Source: Catenulispora pinistramenti (GTDB taxonomy: Bacteria; Actinomycetota; Actinomycetes; Streptomycetales; Catenulisporaceae). From it: a stretch of DNA of 34,874 bases. The notes beneath the pieces were generated by a model, which was not told the DNA's origin, did not search any database, and saw only the letters and a list, made by a program, of their open reading frames with translations. The stretch spans positions 1 through 34,874 of the forward strand of contig NZ_JAAFYZ010000100.1 of NCBI RefSeq assembly GCF_018274385.1, read 5' to 3'. The stretch's first letter is position 1; every line of letters starts with the position of its first letter. This document shows, in pieces, positions 15,792 through 23,240 of this stretch. The position numbers and the translations under genes are program-made.

Positions 15792-17233
15792 GCCTGGAAG
15801 CCGCCGATCGCCTCCTCGAGCAGTTCGGCCAGCCGCAGCGGCGTGCGGTCCTCGAACATCGGCCCGATGAGCTGCACCCCCACCGGCAGGCCCTCGGAGG
15901 ACAGGCCCGTGGGTATGGCGGTGGCGGGCAGGCCGGGCATGGTGGCCAGACCGGCCCAGACGATCTGGTCGAGGTACGGGTACTCGGCGCCCTCGATGTC
16001 GATGTGCCGCTCCAACAGGTTGGCGGTGTGGTCGTGCGCGAACGCGGGCGTCGGCGTGATCGGGCACACCACGGCGTCGAACTCGGCGAACAACTGCCGC
16101 CAGCCATGCCGGTGCAGTTCGCGACCGCTGTTCGCCTCCATCCAGTCGCTGTGGCTGAACACCACGGCGCGCAGCCGCGCAGCACTCAGGCTCTGGTCGT
16201 CCGCGGGCAGTGCGGCGACGCGCGCCCGCAGCTCCTCCAGCGCTTCGATGGGGAAACGCGCGCGGGTGCCCGAGAGCAGCAACTGCGTGTAGAGCCTCGC
16301 GGCCTCGGCCAGGTCGGGCAGCAGCCGACTGTGCCGCTCTACCCGGGCGCCGCCGTCGACCAGCGCGGCGGCCACCCGGTCCACGCCCTCCCGCACCGCT
16401 GACCCGGTCGCGATGAGCGGATGCTCGTCGAGCACCAAGACCCGGAAGTCACCGAGCCGCTCGTGCCGCGCGGCAGGCAGCCTCAGGTCGTAGGCGACGC
16501 CGAGCGTCAGCGGATCCGGCCCGGCCATGACGTCGAGCAGGAGCGTGAGGTCGCGGGCGGTACGCGCCATCGGGCCGACGACGGCGAGGTCGAGATCGGA
16601 CGGCAACGCCGGCGCGGTCGGCGGGACCATGCCGCGGTTGGCCACCAGCCCGAGCGTCGGCTTGTGTGAGTAGACACCGCAGAAGTGCGCGGGGGTCCGC
16701 AGCGAACCGGCGATGTCAGAACCGATCGACAACGCGCCGAACCCGCACGCCAGCGCCGCCGCCGACCCGCCGGAGGACCCGCCGGCCGTACGAGTGTGAT
16801 CCCACGGGTTGTTGGTGGTGCCGTAGATCTCGTTGAAGCTCTGTATATCTTGCAGCCCCAACGGCACATTGGTCTTACCGAGCACCACCGCCCCGGCAGC
16901 CTTGATCCGCGACACCTGCACAGCGTCCTCGGACGGCACAAAGTCCCGGTACTCCGGTATACCCCAGGTCGTGGGCAGCCCGGCAATGTTGTAGGACTCC
17001 TTGACCGTCACCGGAATACCGAGCAGAGGCCGCTGCTCACCACGGGCGCGCGCCTGGTCGGCCCGGCGTGCGGCATCCCGAGCACGATCGAAGTCCGGCA
17101 CGCAGATCGCGTTGATCGCCTCGTCGTCCCGCTCGATCCGGGCGATCGCCTCGTCGGTCAGCTCCACCGAGGTCACTTCACCGGCACGCAACGCGGCTGC
17201 GAGTTCTTCGGCCGTCTGATAAGTCGATTCCAT
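15782..17233 (-). CDS. Amidase signature family hydrolase
   Basis: A 483-residue serine amidase. The catalytic triad of this family is complete: Lys78 in GIPVTVKES, the cis-Ser Ser153 in TAGGSSGGSAAALA and the nucleophile Ser177 in GSDIAGSLRTPA. The spacing (75 and 24 residues) equals that of fatty acid amide hydrolase. It hydrolyses a carboxamide or ester; members range from indoleacetamide hydrolase to nonspecific amidases. No GatB or GatC is nearby, so it is not the tRNA amidotransferase subunit. The ATG at 17233 starts at the conserved N-terminus; a GTG at 17284 would add 17 residues. It is divergent from the HEPN gene. Cytoplasmic; substrate unknown. Confidence 0.93.
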   Translation of the reverse strand: MESTYQTAEELAAALRAGEVTSVELTDEAIARIERDDEAINAICVPDFDRARDAARRADQARARGEQRPLLGIPVTVKESYNIAGLPTTWGIPEYRDFVPSEDAVQVSRIKAAGAVVLGKTNVPLGLQDIQSFNEIYGTTNNPWDHTRTAGGSSGGSAAALACGFGALSIGSDIAGSLRTPAHFCGVYSHKPTLGLVANRGMVPPTAPALPSDLDLAVVGPMARTARDLTLLLDVMAGPDPLTLGVAYDLRLPAARHERLGDFRVLVLDEHPLIATGSAVREGVDRVAAALVDGGARVERHSRLLPDLAEAARLYTQLLLSGTRARFPIEALEELRARVAALPADDQSLSAARLRAVVFSHSDWMEANSGRELHRHGWRQLFAEFDAVVCPITPTPAFAHDHTANLLERHIDIEGAEYPYLDQIVWAGLATMPGLPATAIPTGLSSEGLPVGVQLIGPMFEDRTPLRLAELLEEAIGGFQAPK

Positions 17234-17439
17234 GGGTCCGAAGCTAGCGGCCTGCCTCAGAGGACATAAAATGCCTTTTCGCACAACGGGCTGGATGTCT
17301 CAATACCCATCGTGGTCTTCCCCCCGCGGCCGACGCGCGACCGCCGAGGCCACCCCTGTGGCACGATGTCAAAAATTCGATCACCCGTGGTCGCGGCGAC
17401 CTAGCCCGGCGGCGCTACAGCAGAGATTGGCACACGCGC

Positions 17440-18675
17440 ATGGCAGCAATAGCAACGCCGCCGGCAACCGAGGAATTCGCGGCGTTCACCCGTAACCTGG
17501 ACTACGCCCGCCGGATAGTCGACACCGGTCTGGCCTTGAGCCAGCTGCCGATGGCCAAGCCCGACGCGAACGACGACTTGTACCGCGCGGCCTGGGTCCA
17601 GGGGGTGAGCGCGCTGGACCACTGGCTGCACGAGGAGCTCTACCGCCGCATCGCCGCGATCGCCGATGACCAGTACGCCGACCGGACACGCTGGTTCCGC
17701 GAACTACCGCTGCCAGTCGGCGCCCTGGAGGACGTGCACTTCGGGAAGCTTCCACTTCCGCAGGCCGTGCAGGCGGCGGCAACCGCCAAGCTGGAATTCG
17801 TGACCCTGCTGAAACCCGACCGGATCAAGGAAGCGCTTCGGCTGGTCACGGACGTGGTTTTGTGGGAGCGCGTCGCGGACGTCTTCAACGCCTGGGGTCT
17901 TCCCGCGGGACGGCACGACTCCAAGGGCGTCCAGGACCGGCTCAAGTCCGTCGATGAGCGTCGGAACCGGATCGCGCACCGCACCGACCTGATCGACGGC
18001 AGCCTGACCGAACGCACCGGGATCACCGCACAGGACGTGACCGAGGCGATCGATTTCATCAACCACCTCGGCTTGGCCATCACCCAGGTTCTCGGGCCCG
18101 ACGTCGACATGCCGCCCGGTGCCGCTGACGACGCCGCCGACCGGGATTCCTTCCGGAAACGGCTGCGTGCCTGGAACCTGCCCGCCGCCGTCGACGCCGT
18201 CATCAGACTGCTCCGTGACTGGGCCGCCGCTGGCGCAGACCTGCACTACCACCTGCCCGAGCGCGCCACCTCGAAAGCCACGCTCATCGTCTCGGCCCCG
18301 GACAGCCCGCAGTCATGGCAGATGTCGGTGCTCACCCACGACGGACGACCCGGCAGCATCGAGATCCCGGCCCAGCTCCTGGCCGGCCGCCCGCTGCTGT
18401 CAGACGTGGTGGTGCGCGACGAGCTGCGCGAGCGGATCGAGGCGTTAGTAGACGCCGCCGACGCCGCCGCGGACCGGACCGACGCCCCCACGACGATCCC
18501 GCTCACCGCCGACGGCGTCGAGGCCGTCGAGGAAGTGCTGTCCTGGTACCGGGACGCAGCCGAGGAGATCCTGTTCATCAAAGGCAGGGGGCCGACGCCC
18601 GCGGCCGGGAGTCGGGTACCGGGCTTACCGTGTTCGAGGGCTCGACCGCCCGCGCGACAGCCACCGCCTCCCTGA
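17440..18675 (+). CDS. HEPN-domain protein, frameshifted before its DUF4357 tail
   Basis: A 411-residue reading frame. Residues about 10-200 resemble the RiboL-PSP-HEPN type: a long helical region with DERRNRIAHRTD (172-183) carrying the RN-x3-H motif (Arg175, Asn176, His180), the signature of HEPN RNases. A second region (about 220-375) has a beta-rich middle and ends in EEILFIKGRG, the usual start of a DUF4357-linked motif. After a run of five G (18587-18591) the frame turns into a Pro/Arg-rich tail (PTPAAGSRVPG) that is not protein-like, while the minus-one frame continues as ADARGRESGTG and a full DUF4357 domain to 18905. So the natural product was probably 488 residues. HEPN proteins often cut RNA in toxin or defence systems; that role is inference here. 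Confidence 0.82.
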   Translation: MAAIATPPATEEFAAFTRNLDYARRIVDTGLALSQLPMAKPDANDDLYRAAWVQGVSALDHWLHEELYRRIAAIADDQYADRTRWFRELPLPVGALEDVHFGKLPLPQAVQAAATAKLEFVTLLKPDRIKEALRLVTDVVLWERVADVFNAWGLPAGRHDSKGVQDRLKSVDERRNRIAHRTDLIDGSLTERTGITAQDVTEAIDFINHLGLAITQVLGPDVDMPPGAADDAADRDSFRKRLRAWNLPAAVDAVIRLLRDWAAAGADLHYHLPERATSKATLIVSAPDSPQSWQMSVLTHDGRPGSIEIPAQLLAGRPLLSDVVVRDELRERIEALVDAADAAADRTDAPTTIPLTADGVEAVEEVLSWYRDAAEEILFIKGRGPTPAAGSRVPGLPCSRARPPARQPPPP

Positions 18676-18905
18676 CCGGCGACTACGCCCGGCAGCGCGA
18701 GAACCTGATCGCCCGGCAGATCCTTGTGCCGTGCGGATACGACCCCAGCCGGCTCGTCCTGACCGCCGACTTCCGTTTCGCCTCGCCGTCGGCGGCAGCC
18801 TCCGTCCTGGTCGGCGGTTCGGCCAACGGCCAGGAGGAGTGGCGCACCACCGAGGGGCGCACCCTCAAAGAGATCCGTCTGCAGCGCGCCGCAACGGACC
18901 GTTAG
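18591..18905 (+). pseudogene. DUF4357 domain, displaced C-terminal part of the HEPN gene
   Basis: Reads ADARGRESGTGLTVFEGSTA, then FASPSAAASVLVGGSANG, QEEWRTTEG and RTLKEI, the hallmark order of DUF4357. It has no start codon or ribosome binding site of its own and fits seamlessly in the minus-one frame behind the HEPN frame. A one-base loss in the G run or a minus-one ribosomal slip (GGG re-pairing with GGG) would both join the halves. Confidence 0.8.
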
Positions 18906-19024
18906 CGGCTGGATCCATGGCGCGTCCGTGCAATGTCTCATCAGGTTGTCCCGCCGCGACGTAGTTGATCGGTATGCTTTCCCGCTCGCGGATGCCGTGA
19001 TCCGCAGCCGTGGCTGGAGGGGCA

Positions 19025-20941
19025 GTGGCGAACATAGGCGAAGCCGGTGGCGGCGGGTCCGATCGCGATCATGCCGAGCTTGAGGTGCGGCGGTGCCGAG
19101 CCAACCTGGCATCCGGCGACCTCGCCCACGCCGCCGTCCATCTCGGCCGGGCCCTCGCGCACGAACCCGCCGCCGAATCCGCATACGCGTGCCTCGGTGA
19201 ACTCGCCGACGCCGCCGGATCGTTCGAGGCGGCGTGCGAGCTCTTCAAGGGCGACGGCACCTCCGTCGCACCCGGGAACGCCGCCGCGATCACCGCGCTC
19301 CTTCCGGGGCAGGGACGAGTATCCGACGCGGTGGAGTTGCTCGGTGCCCTGGTCGCCGCCAACCCGGCCAAACCGTGGGCTGCCGCGCCGTGGTTCAGCC
19401 CAGACCTGGCGCTATCGCTCCCCGAGATCTCCATCGGCCAAGCCGTGACCGCCGTCTGGAAAGCGATCGGCAACCCGGCGCCGCCCGAGACTGCACGAGC
19501 GCTTACGCCGTGGCTGGCGTTGGCCCGCACTGCCGCATCGCGCCCAGGCCTACGTGCCGACGTCCTGTGTGCCGCCTCGGCCCTGGCCAGGCGGCTCGGA
19601 GCGCATCAGGACGCCATCGACTGGTGCCGGAGGGCCGAGGAGCGCGACAAGCAATCACAGGGGGTGGCATCACAGCACACGCTGATCATGCTCGGATATG
19701 CCTACCGCGACGCCGGACAGCCCAGCCAGGCGATCGAGGCCTGGACACGGGCCAGCGCGAGGAAGCCCGCCAATGCCGATCTCATGCTCGACCTCGCGGA
19801 CATCACGTTCGACCAGGGTGATTTCGCCCAGTCTCAGCGTTGGGCCGAGCGCGCCGCGGCGCTGAACGGCTCCTCGCCCAAGGCGCGAGCCGCACTACTG
19901 GCGGCCCAGTTCCGCGCCGACGGCGATCCGGTCGACCTTGTCGCGGACATCGCACCCCTGATAGCCCTCGCCGACTTGTCCGCGGCGCACCCGGACTCGT
20001 CCTACATCCGCCGCTGCGTTTCGCGAGCCTGCGACGGCGCGCCGTGGCTCAGGATGGTTCCGCCACCGACCGAGGCGATCTGCGCAAGCTACGGGGAACT
20101 GACGCGGATCGAGGAATCGGGCGAGGGCCGGATCGAGTCCGTTCGGTCATACATGACCTCCCTTGAAGCGCCGACCGCGATGAGCCTGCACCGCGCCCGC
20201 TTCCCCCAAGCCTCGATCGAAGTGGGGCCCGTGATCGAACCGGACCCACGCGTCCCGGTAACGACGGAGTTCGGGTCGCCGCTGTGGAGCTACGACGGCA
20301 CCGAGGCCACCGCGACAGTTCCACCGCCATCCACGGCAGCCCTCGAAGTCGTACACACCATCGCCACGGGAATCTGGGCAGATCCGCTGGTCGCCTACGA
20401 CAAGGCAGCCGGATTCGGAGCGCTGGACACCACCGCGCTTCTCGGGCTGCTCGCCCACATGCCGGCACCGCGGGAGCCCTCATGGGTGGCGATCGGGCGC
20501 GAACACCCGCTGAACTGGCAGCGGTTCGCCCAGGTCTGGGTATGCGTCGGCATCCTGCACCACCGGACCGACGAGCCCTGGCCACAGTCCGCGCGGCGCG
20601 CGCTCCTGCTTCGCCTGCTGTTCGGGCCCGAAGACTGGACCGTCGAGGCGGCCGCGTTCGCCCTGTGCGTCAGTGCTTGGCGCTTCCCGGCTCAGCGCGC
20701 CGAAGTCGCCGAGGTCATCGGGCAGCGGTACCTGCACGCGGCCAAGGCCGTCGGCCGGCGTCCGACTCAGCTCCACGATCCACTCGCGCGCATCCTGCTG
20801 ATCTGCCCGGACGTCGACCCCGAGATCGCGCGTCAGGCACGGACGGCGCTGGCCGAGGAGCGCGAGGCGGCGGACGCGACCGATGTCGGGCAGCTGAAGG
20901 AGTCGCTGCTTCGCAGGTGGAAGCGCCGCAAGGACGGATAG
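19025..20941 (+). CDS. Large TPR-repeat protein
   Basis: A 638-residue helical protein. TPR-like units are visible at the N-terminus (RCRANLASGDLAHAAVHLGRALAHEPAAESAYACLGELADAAG, quoted only as the unit order) and centre (HTLIMLGYAYRDAGQPSQAI then ANADLMLDLADITFDQGDFA). The second half (about 350-638) is helical with a conserved-looking block rich in Trp (EPSWVAIGREHPLNWQRFA). No enzyme motif or membrane segment is seen. GTG at 19025 follows GGAGG at a good distance; a GTG at 19010 is less likely. It lies 119 bp after the DUF4357 stop on the same strand and could share its transcript. It is probably an adaptor for protein-protein contacts. Confidence 0.82.
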   Translation: MANIGEAGGGGSDRDHAELEVRRCRANLASGDLAHAAVHLGRALAHEPAAESAYACLGELADAAGSFEAACELFKGDGTSVAPGNAAAITALLPGQGRVSDAVELLGALVAANPAKPWAAAPWFSPDLALSLPEISIGQAVTAVWKAIGNPAPPETARALTPWLALARTAASRPGLRADVLCAASALARRLGAHQDAIDWCRRAEERDKQSQGVASQHTLIMLGYAYRDAGQPSQAIEAWTRASARKPANADLMLDLADITFDQGDFAQSQRWAERAAALNGSSPKARAALLAAQFRADGDPVDLVADIAPLIALADLSAAHPDSSYIRRCVSRACDGAPWLRMVPPPTEAICASYGELTRIEESGEGRIESVRSYMTSLEAPTAMSLHRARFPQASIEVGPVIEPDPRVPVTTEFGSPLWSYDGTEATATVPPPSTAALEVVHTIATGIWADPLVAYDKAAGFGALDTTALLGLLAHMPAPREPSWVAIGREHPLNWQRFAQVWVCVGILHHRTDEPWPQSARRALLLRLLFGPEDWTVEAAAFALCVSAWRFPAQRAEVAEVIGQRYLHAAKAVGRRPTQLHDPLARILLICPDVDPEIARQARTALAEEREAADATDVGQLKESLLRRWKRRKDG

Positions 20942-20961
20942 GCGACTGTGAACTATGAACT

Positions 20962-21007
20962 GTGATCGGACGCGGTGATGTAGCGATCGGCCCGCGCGCC
21001 CGATCAC
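20962..21007. terminator. Possible terminator hairpin between TPR and hydrolase genes
   Basis: Arms GTGATCGG (20962-20969) and CCGATCAC (21000-21007) flank a GC-rich 30-nt loop between convergent stops. The right arm overlaps the last codons of the hydrolase. The long loop lowers confidence. Confidence 0.35.
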
Positions 21008-21687
21008 CGTCGCGCGGAGCGCAGCCGCTGGTGAACCACGTCGGCGACGGCGGAGGTCCGGCTCAGGAACGGCGAGTGGCTGCACTGCCACGTCTGCGAG
21101 CTGTCGCAACGGGCTGCGAAGCGGGCGACGAGCGAGGCGGGGATCGCGTGGTCCTCGCATCCGCCGATGTAGAGCGACGGGACGTCACGCCAGCTCACGC
21201 GACTCGGGGCCGCCGCGAAGATCGACGCGGGCTCGGGACGCAGAAGCTCCACGGCGCGCGCCGCCGCGGCGTCATCCACATCCCCGTAGAGGTTGCCCCG
21301 GGCATCGGCGGGGTCCACACCCAGGCGGCCGGCATCGTCGGGAACCAGGGCCAGCCCCCTCGGCGGGGCGCCGTCGTGCTGCTCGACCTCGGCGAGGAGC
21401 TGGGCCGGTGACTCGCCGGCGTCCAGTAGCCAGGCGGTGAGGAAGACGATTCCGGCAGTGCCGCGCACCGTGGCGGCCGTGACCCCACCGAAGGAGTGCC
21501 CGAGCACCAGCGGGGCCTGGTCCGCGTCGGCCACGATGTCCTCGACGAGGGCGGTGCTATCGGCCAGGGACAGCTCGTAGAGATCGGGCACCTCCACGCG
21601 CAGACCTCGTGAGCGCAACTCGTCGGAGAGGCCGTCGTAGTGGGCAGGCTGGTGCCACGCGCCGTGCAGAATGATCACGTCCGTCAC
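21004..21687 (-). CDS. Small alpha/beta hydrolase
   Basis: A 227-residue alpha/beta hydrolase. The oxyanion motif HGAWH (8-12) follows the first strand, the nucleophile elbow is GHSFGG (63-68, Ser65), the acid is probably Asp179 in GGCEDHAIP, and the base His204 in CSHSPFLS. Length and the HGAWH/SHSPFLS wording match the short esterase-like members (salicylate esterase or methylesterase type) found in actinobacteria. No signal peptide, so cytoplasmic. It is convergent with the TPR gene. The substrate is unknown. Confidence 0.9.
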   Translation of the reverse strand: MTDVIILHGAWHQPAHYDGLSDELRSRGLRVEVPDLYELSLADSTALVEDIVADADQAPLVLGHSFGGVTAATVRGTAGIVFLTAWLLDAGESPAQLLAEVEQHDGAPPRGLALVPDDAGRLGVDPADARGNLYGDVDDAAAARAVELLRPEPASIFAAAPSRVSWRDVPSLYIGGCEDHAIPASLVARFAARCDSSQTWQCSHSPFLSRTSAVADVVHQRLRSARR

Positions 21688-22033
21688 GGCGGCAGCCTAT
21701 GCGCGGGCCAGGCGGGCCGCGACGCGCGTGTTGAGGAAGGTGCGCTCAGGACTGGCTGACTGCGGGCGGCTGACCCACTCGTGGTTCACATGTAGTGCAC
21801 TCGTAGTGCACCACGGCGCGAGCGGCTAAGAATCAGTCTGAAGAATCAGTGATCTCGGATTGGCCGACTGCCTCATCTGGTGCGTAGCCGCAGGTCTGGG
21901 GAGCCAGTCGCGGGCCTCGTCGCTGTCCGGATCCAAGTCCTCAGGTCACGGCGGCTTCTGGAACCCTCCGCCGAGATCGCCAGGCCGGGAAACCGCATCG
22001 ACTCCGACACTCCGGTCAAGCAACCATAGACAG
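21688..22033. other. Gene-free stretch with two direct-repeat pairs
   Basis: No convincing gene in 346 bp. GTAGTGCAC occurs at 21792-21800 and 21803-21811 (11-bp pitch), and AAGAATCAGT at 21828-21837 and 21841-21850. Both could be protein-binding sites in the region upstream of the small gene at 22034. Confidence 0.5.
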
Positions 22034-22414
22034 ATGACGCCCACCAAAACCGCCGCCGTTGGCCTGCACGACGCCGCCGCTTTGTGGAGCGTCGGGCATC
22101 GTGGGGCGGCCCAGAACGTCGTCCGGGTCGCCTGCGACGCCCTCGTCGCCGGACTCGACAGCCCCACCCTCGGCATCCTCGCGGCGCTGACCGCCAACGA
22201 GGCCGACCTGGAGGTGCCCGAACTGCTCCCCATCGTGCTCGATGAGCTGGGACTTCCTCCCCTTCCCCGAGACAGCGTCGCCGGCCACGCCTCAACCACC
22301 TTGCCGGATAATCCGGCTACGACGCTGACTATGTCACCGAGCGCTTCGATAACATCGTTGCCGCTGCCCGTAGTCCTGTGCGCGTTGCTCTTGCCGGCCA
22401 GAGGACCCAGGTGA
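22034..22414 (+). CDS. Small hypothetical protein, probably decayed
   Basis: The first 70 residues (ALWSVGHRGAAQNVV, CDALVAGLDSPTLGILAAL, ELLPIVLDELGLPPLP) resemble the N-terminal half of a recurrent actinobacterial hypothetical family. The gene at 29811 is a distant relative ([30 protein letters not shown]). After residue 85 the frame becomes Thr/Pro-rich and loses similarity. A different frame from 22318 reads YDADYVTERFDNIVAAARS, which looks like the true C-terminal part. An internal deletion plus a frameshift therefore seems likely. Function unknown. Confidence 0.5.
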   Translation: MTPTKTAAVGLHDAAALWSVGHRGAAQNVVRVACDALVAGLDSPTLGILAALTANEADLEVPELLPIVLDELGLPPLPRDSVAGHASTTLPDNPATTLTMSPSASITSLPLPVVLCALLLPARGPR

Positions 22415-22482
22415 CCTGCGACGGCGAGGCGGCGAAATGTCCGTGGTAGAGGCGAGTCCGGAATACGACGCACTCCACGGTG

Positions 22483-23151
22483 TCAGGGCGATCGTGGGAG
22501 CGAGGCGAGGATGGCGTCGAGACCGAACTCGAAGACGTCCCGCTGGGTGAAGGTCGGGAAGTCGACGGTGGTGGCGTGCATCGCCGGGTACACCTCGGCC
22601 GGGAGCCGGGCCCACTGTTGGCGGACCCGTTCCCAGTGTTGCGGGTCTTCGTCCCAGGCCCGGCGGACGGGGTAGAGCGTGGCGCAGCCGAGGACGAAGC
22701 GGATCAGCGTGGCCAGCAGGCCGATCGCCGTCCGGTGGTCGACCCGCAGTCGCGCCAGGCGGGCGTAGATCTGCTCGGACATGCGGGCCTCGACCTCGCC
22801 GACTCCGTCGGAGGGGGTGTTGATCTGCAGGATGGCCGGGTGCGTGATGAACAGCTCGAAGTAGGCGTGCATCACCTGCCGGAGCCAGGCGATGTCGTCG
22901 AGGTCGGGGTCGGGCCACTGGAATCGGCTCAGCAGCTCCGCGGTGACCGCGAGGAGGATCGCGTCCTTGTCGCGGAAGTGTGTGTAGAGCGACATCGGGC
23001 GGACGCCCAGTTGGTCGGCGAGCCGGCGGATCGTCACCGCGTCCAGTCCGTCGCGGTCGATCAGTTCGATCGCCGCGTGGACGATGGCCTCGGGGCTGAG
23101 GGTGCCGCGGGGTGCGCGAGTGGGCGTTGTCTTGTGCCTGGGCGACGACAT
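22483..23151 (-). CDS. TetR family transcriptional regulator
   Basis: A 222-residue TetR/AcrR regulator. The N-terminal HTH reads EAIVHAAIELIDRDGLDAVTIRRLA then LGVRPMSLYTHFRDKDAI, with the typical SLYTHF recognition helix. The rest is a helical ligand domain of the TetR_C type (FLITHPAIL-like, LLATLIRFVLGCATLYP). ATG at 23151 is preferred because AGGAA lies 6 bp upstream; a GTG at 23178 would add nine residues. It is divergent from the S9 peptidase and the intergenic region holds a clear palindrome at 23191-23211. It most likely represses the peptidase operon and itself. The ligand is unknown. Confidence 0.93.
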   Translation of the reverse strand: MSSPRHKTTPTRAPRGTLSPEAIVHAAIELIDRDGLDAVTIRRLADQLGVRPMSLYTHFRDKDAILLAVTAELLSRFQWPDPDLDDIAWLRQVMHAYFELFITHPAILQINTPSDGVGEVEARMSEQIYARLARLRVDHRTAIGLLATLIRFVLGCATLYPVRRAWDEDPQHWERVRQQWARLPAEVYPAMHATTVDFPTFTQRDVFEFGLDAILASLPRSP

Positions 23152-23190
23152 CGGGGTTCCTGATTCGTTCGAGACCACAACTCCATCAAT

Positions 23191-23211
23191 GTACCGTACG
23201 CTGTACTGTAC
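23191..23211. promoter_or_regulatory. Putative TetR operator
   Basis: GTACCGTAC-GCT-GTACTGTAC: two 9-bp half-sites, each itself built of GTAC pairs, symmetric except for one position per arm. It lies between the divergent TetR and S9 peptidase starts. Confidence 0.7.
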
Positions 23212-23240
23212 CTGGATCGAGACCGATTCCAGGAGGCCGG

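Noticed and set aside
15782-17233. Amidase as GatA of the tRNA amidotransferase
   Set aside because: No gatB or gatC is adjacent; treated as a general amidase signature enzyme.
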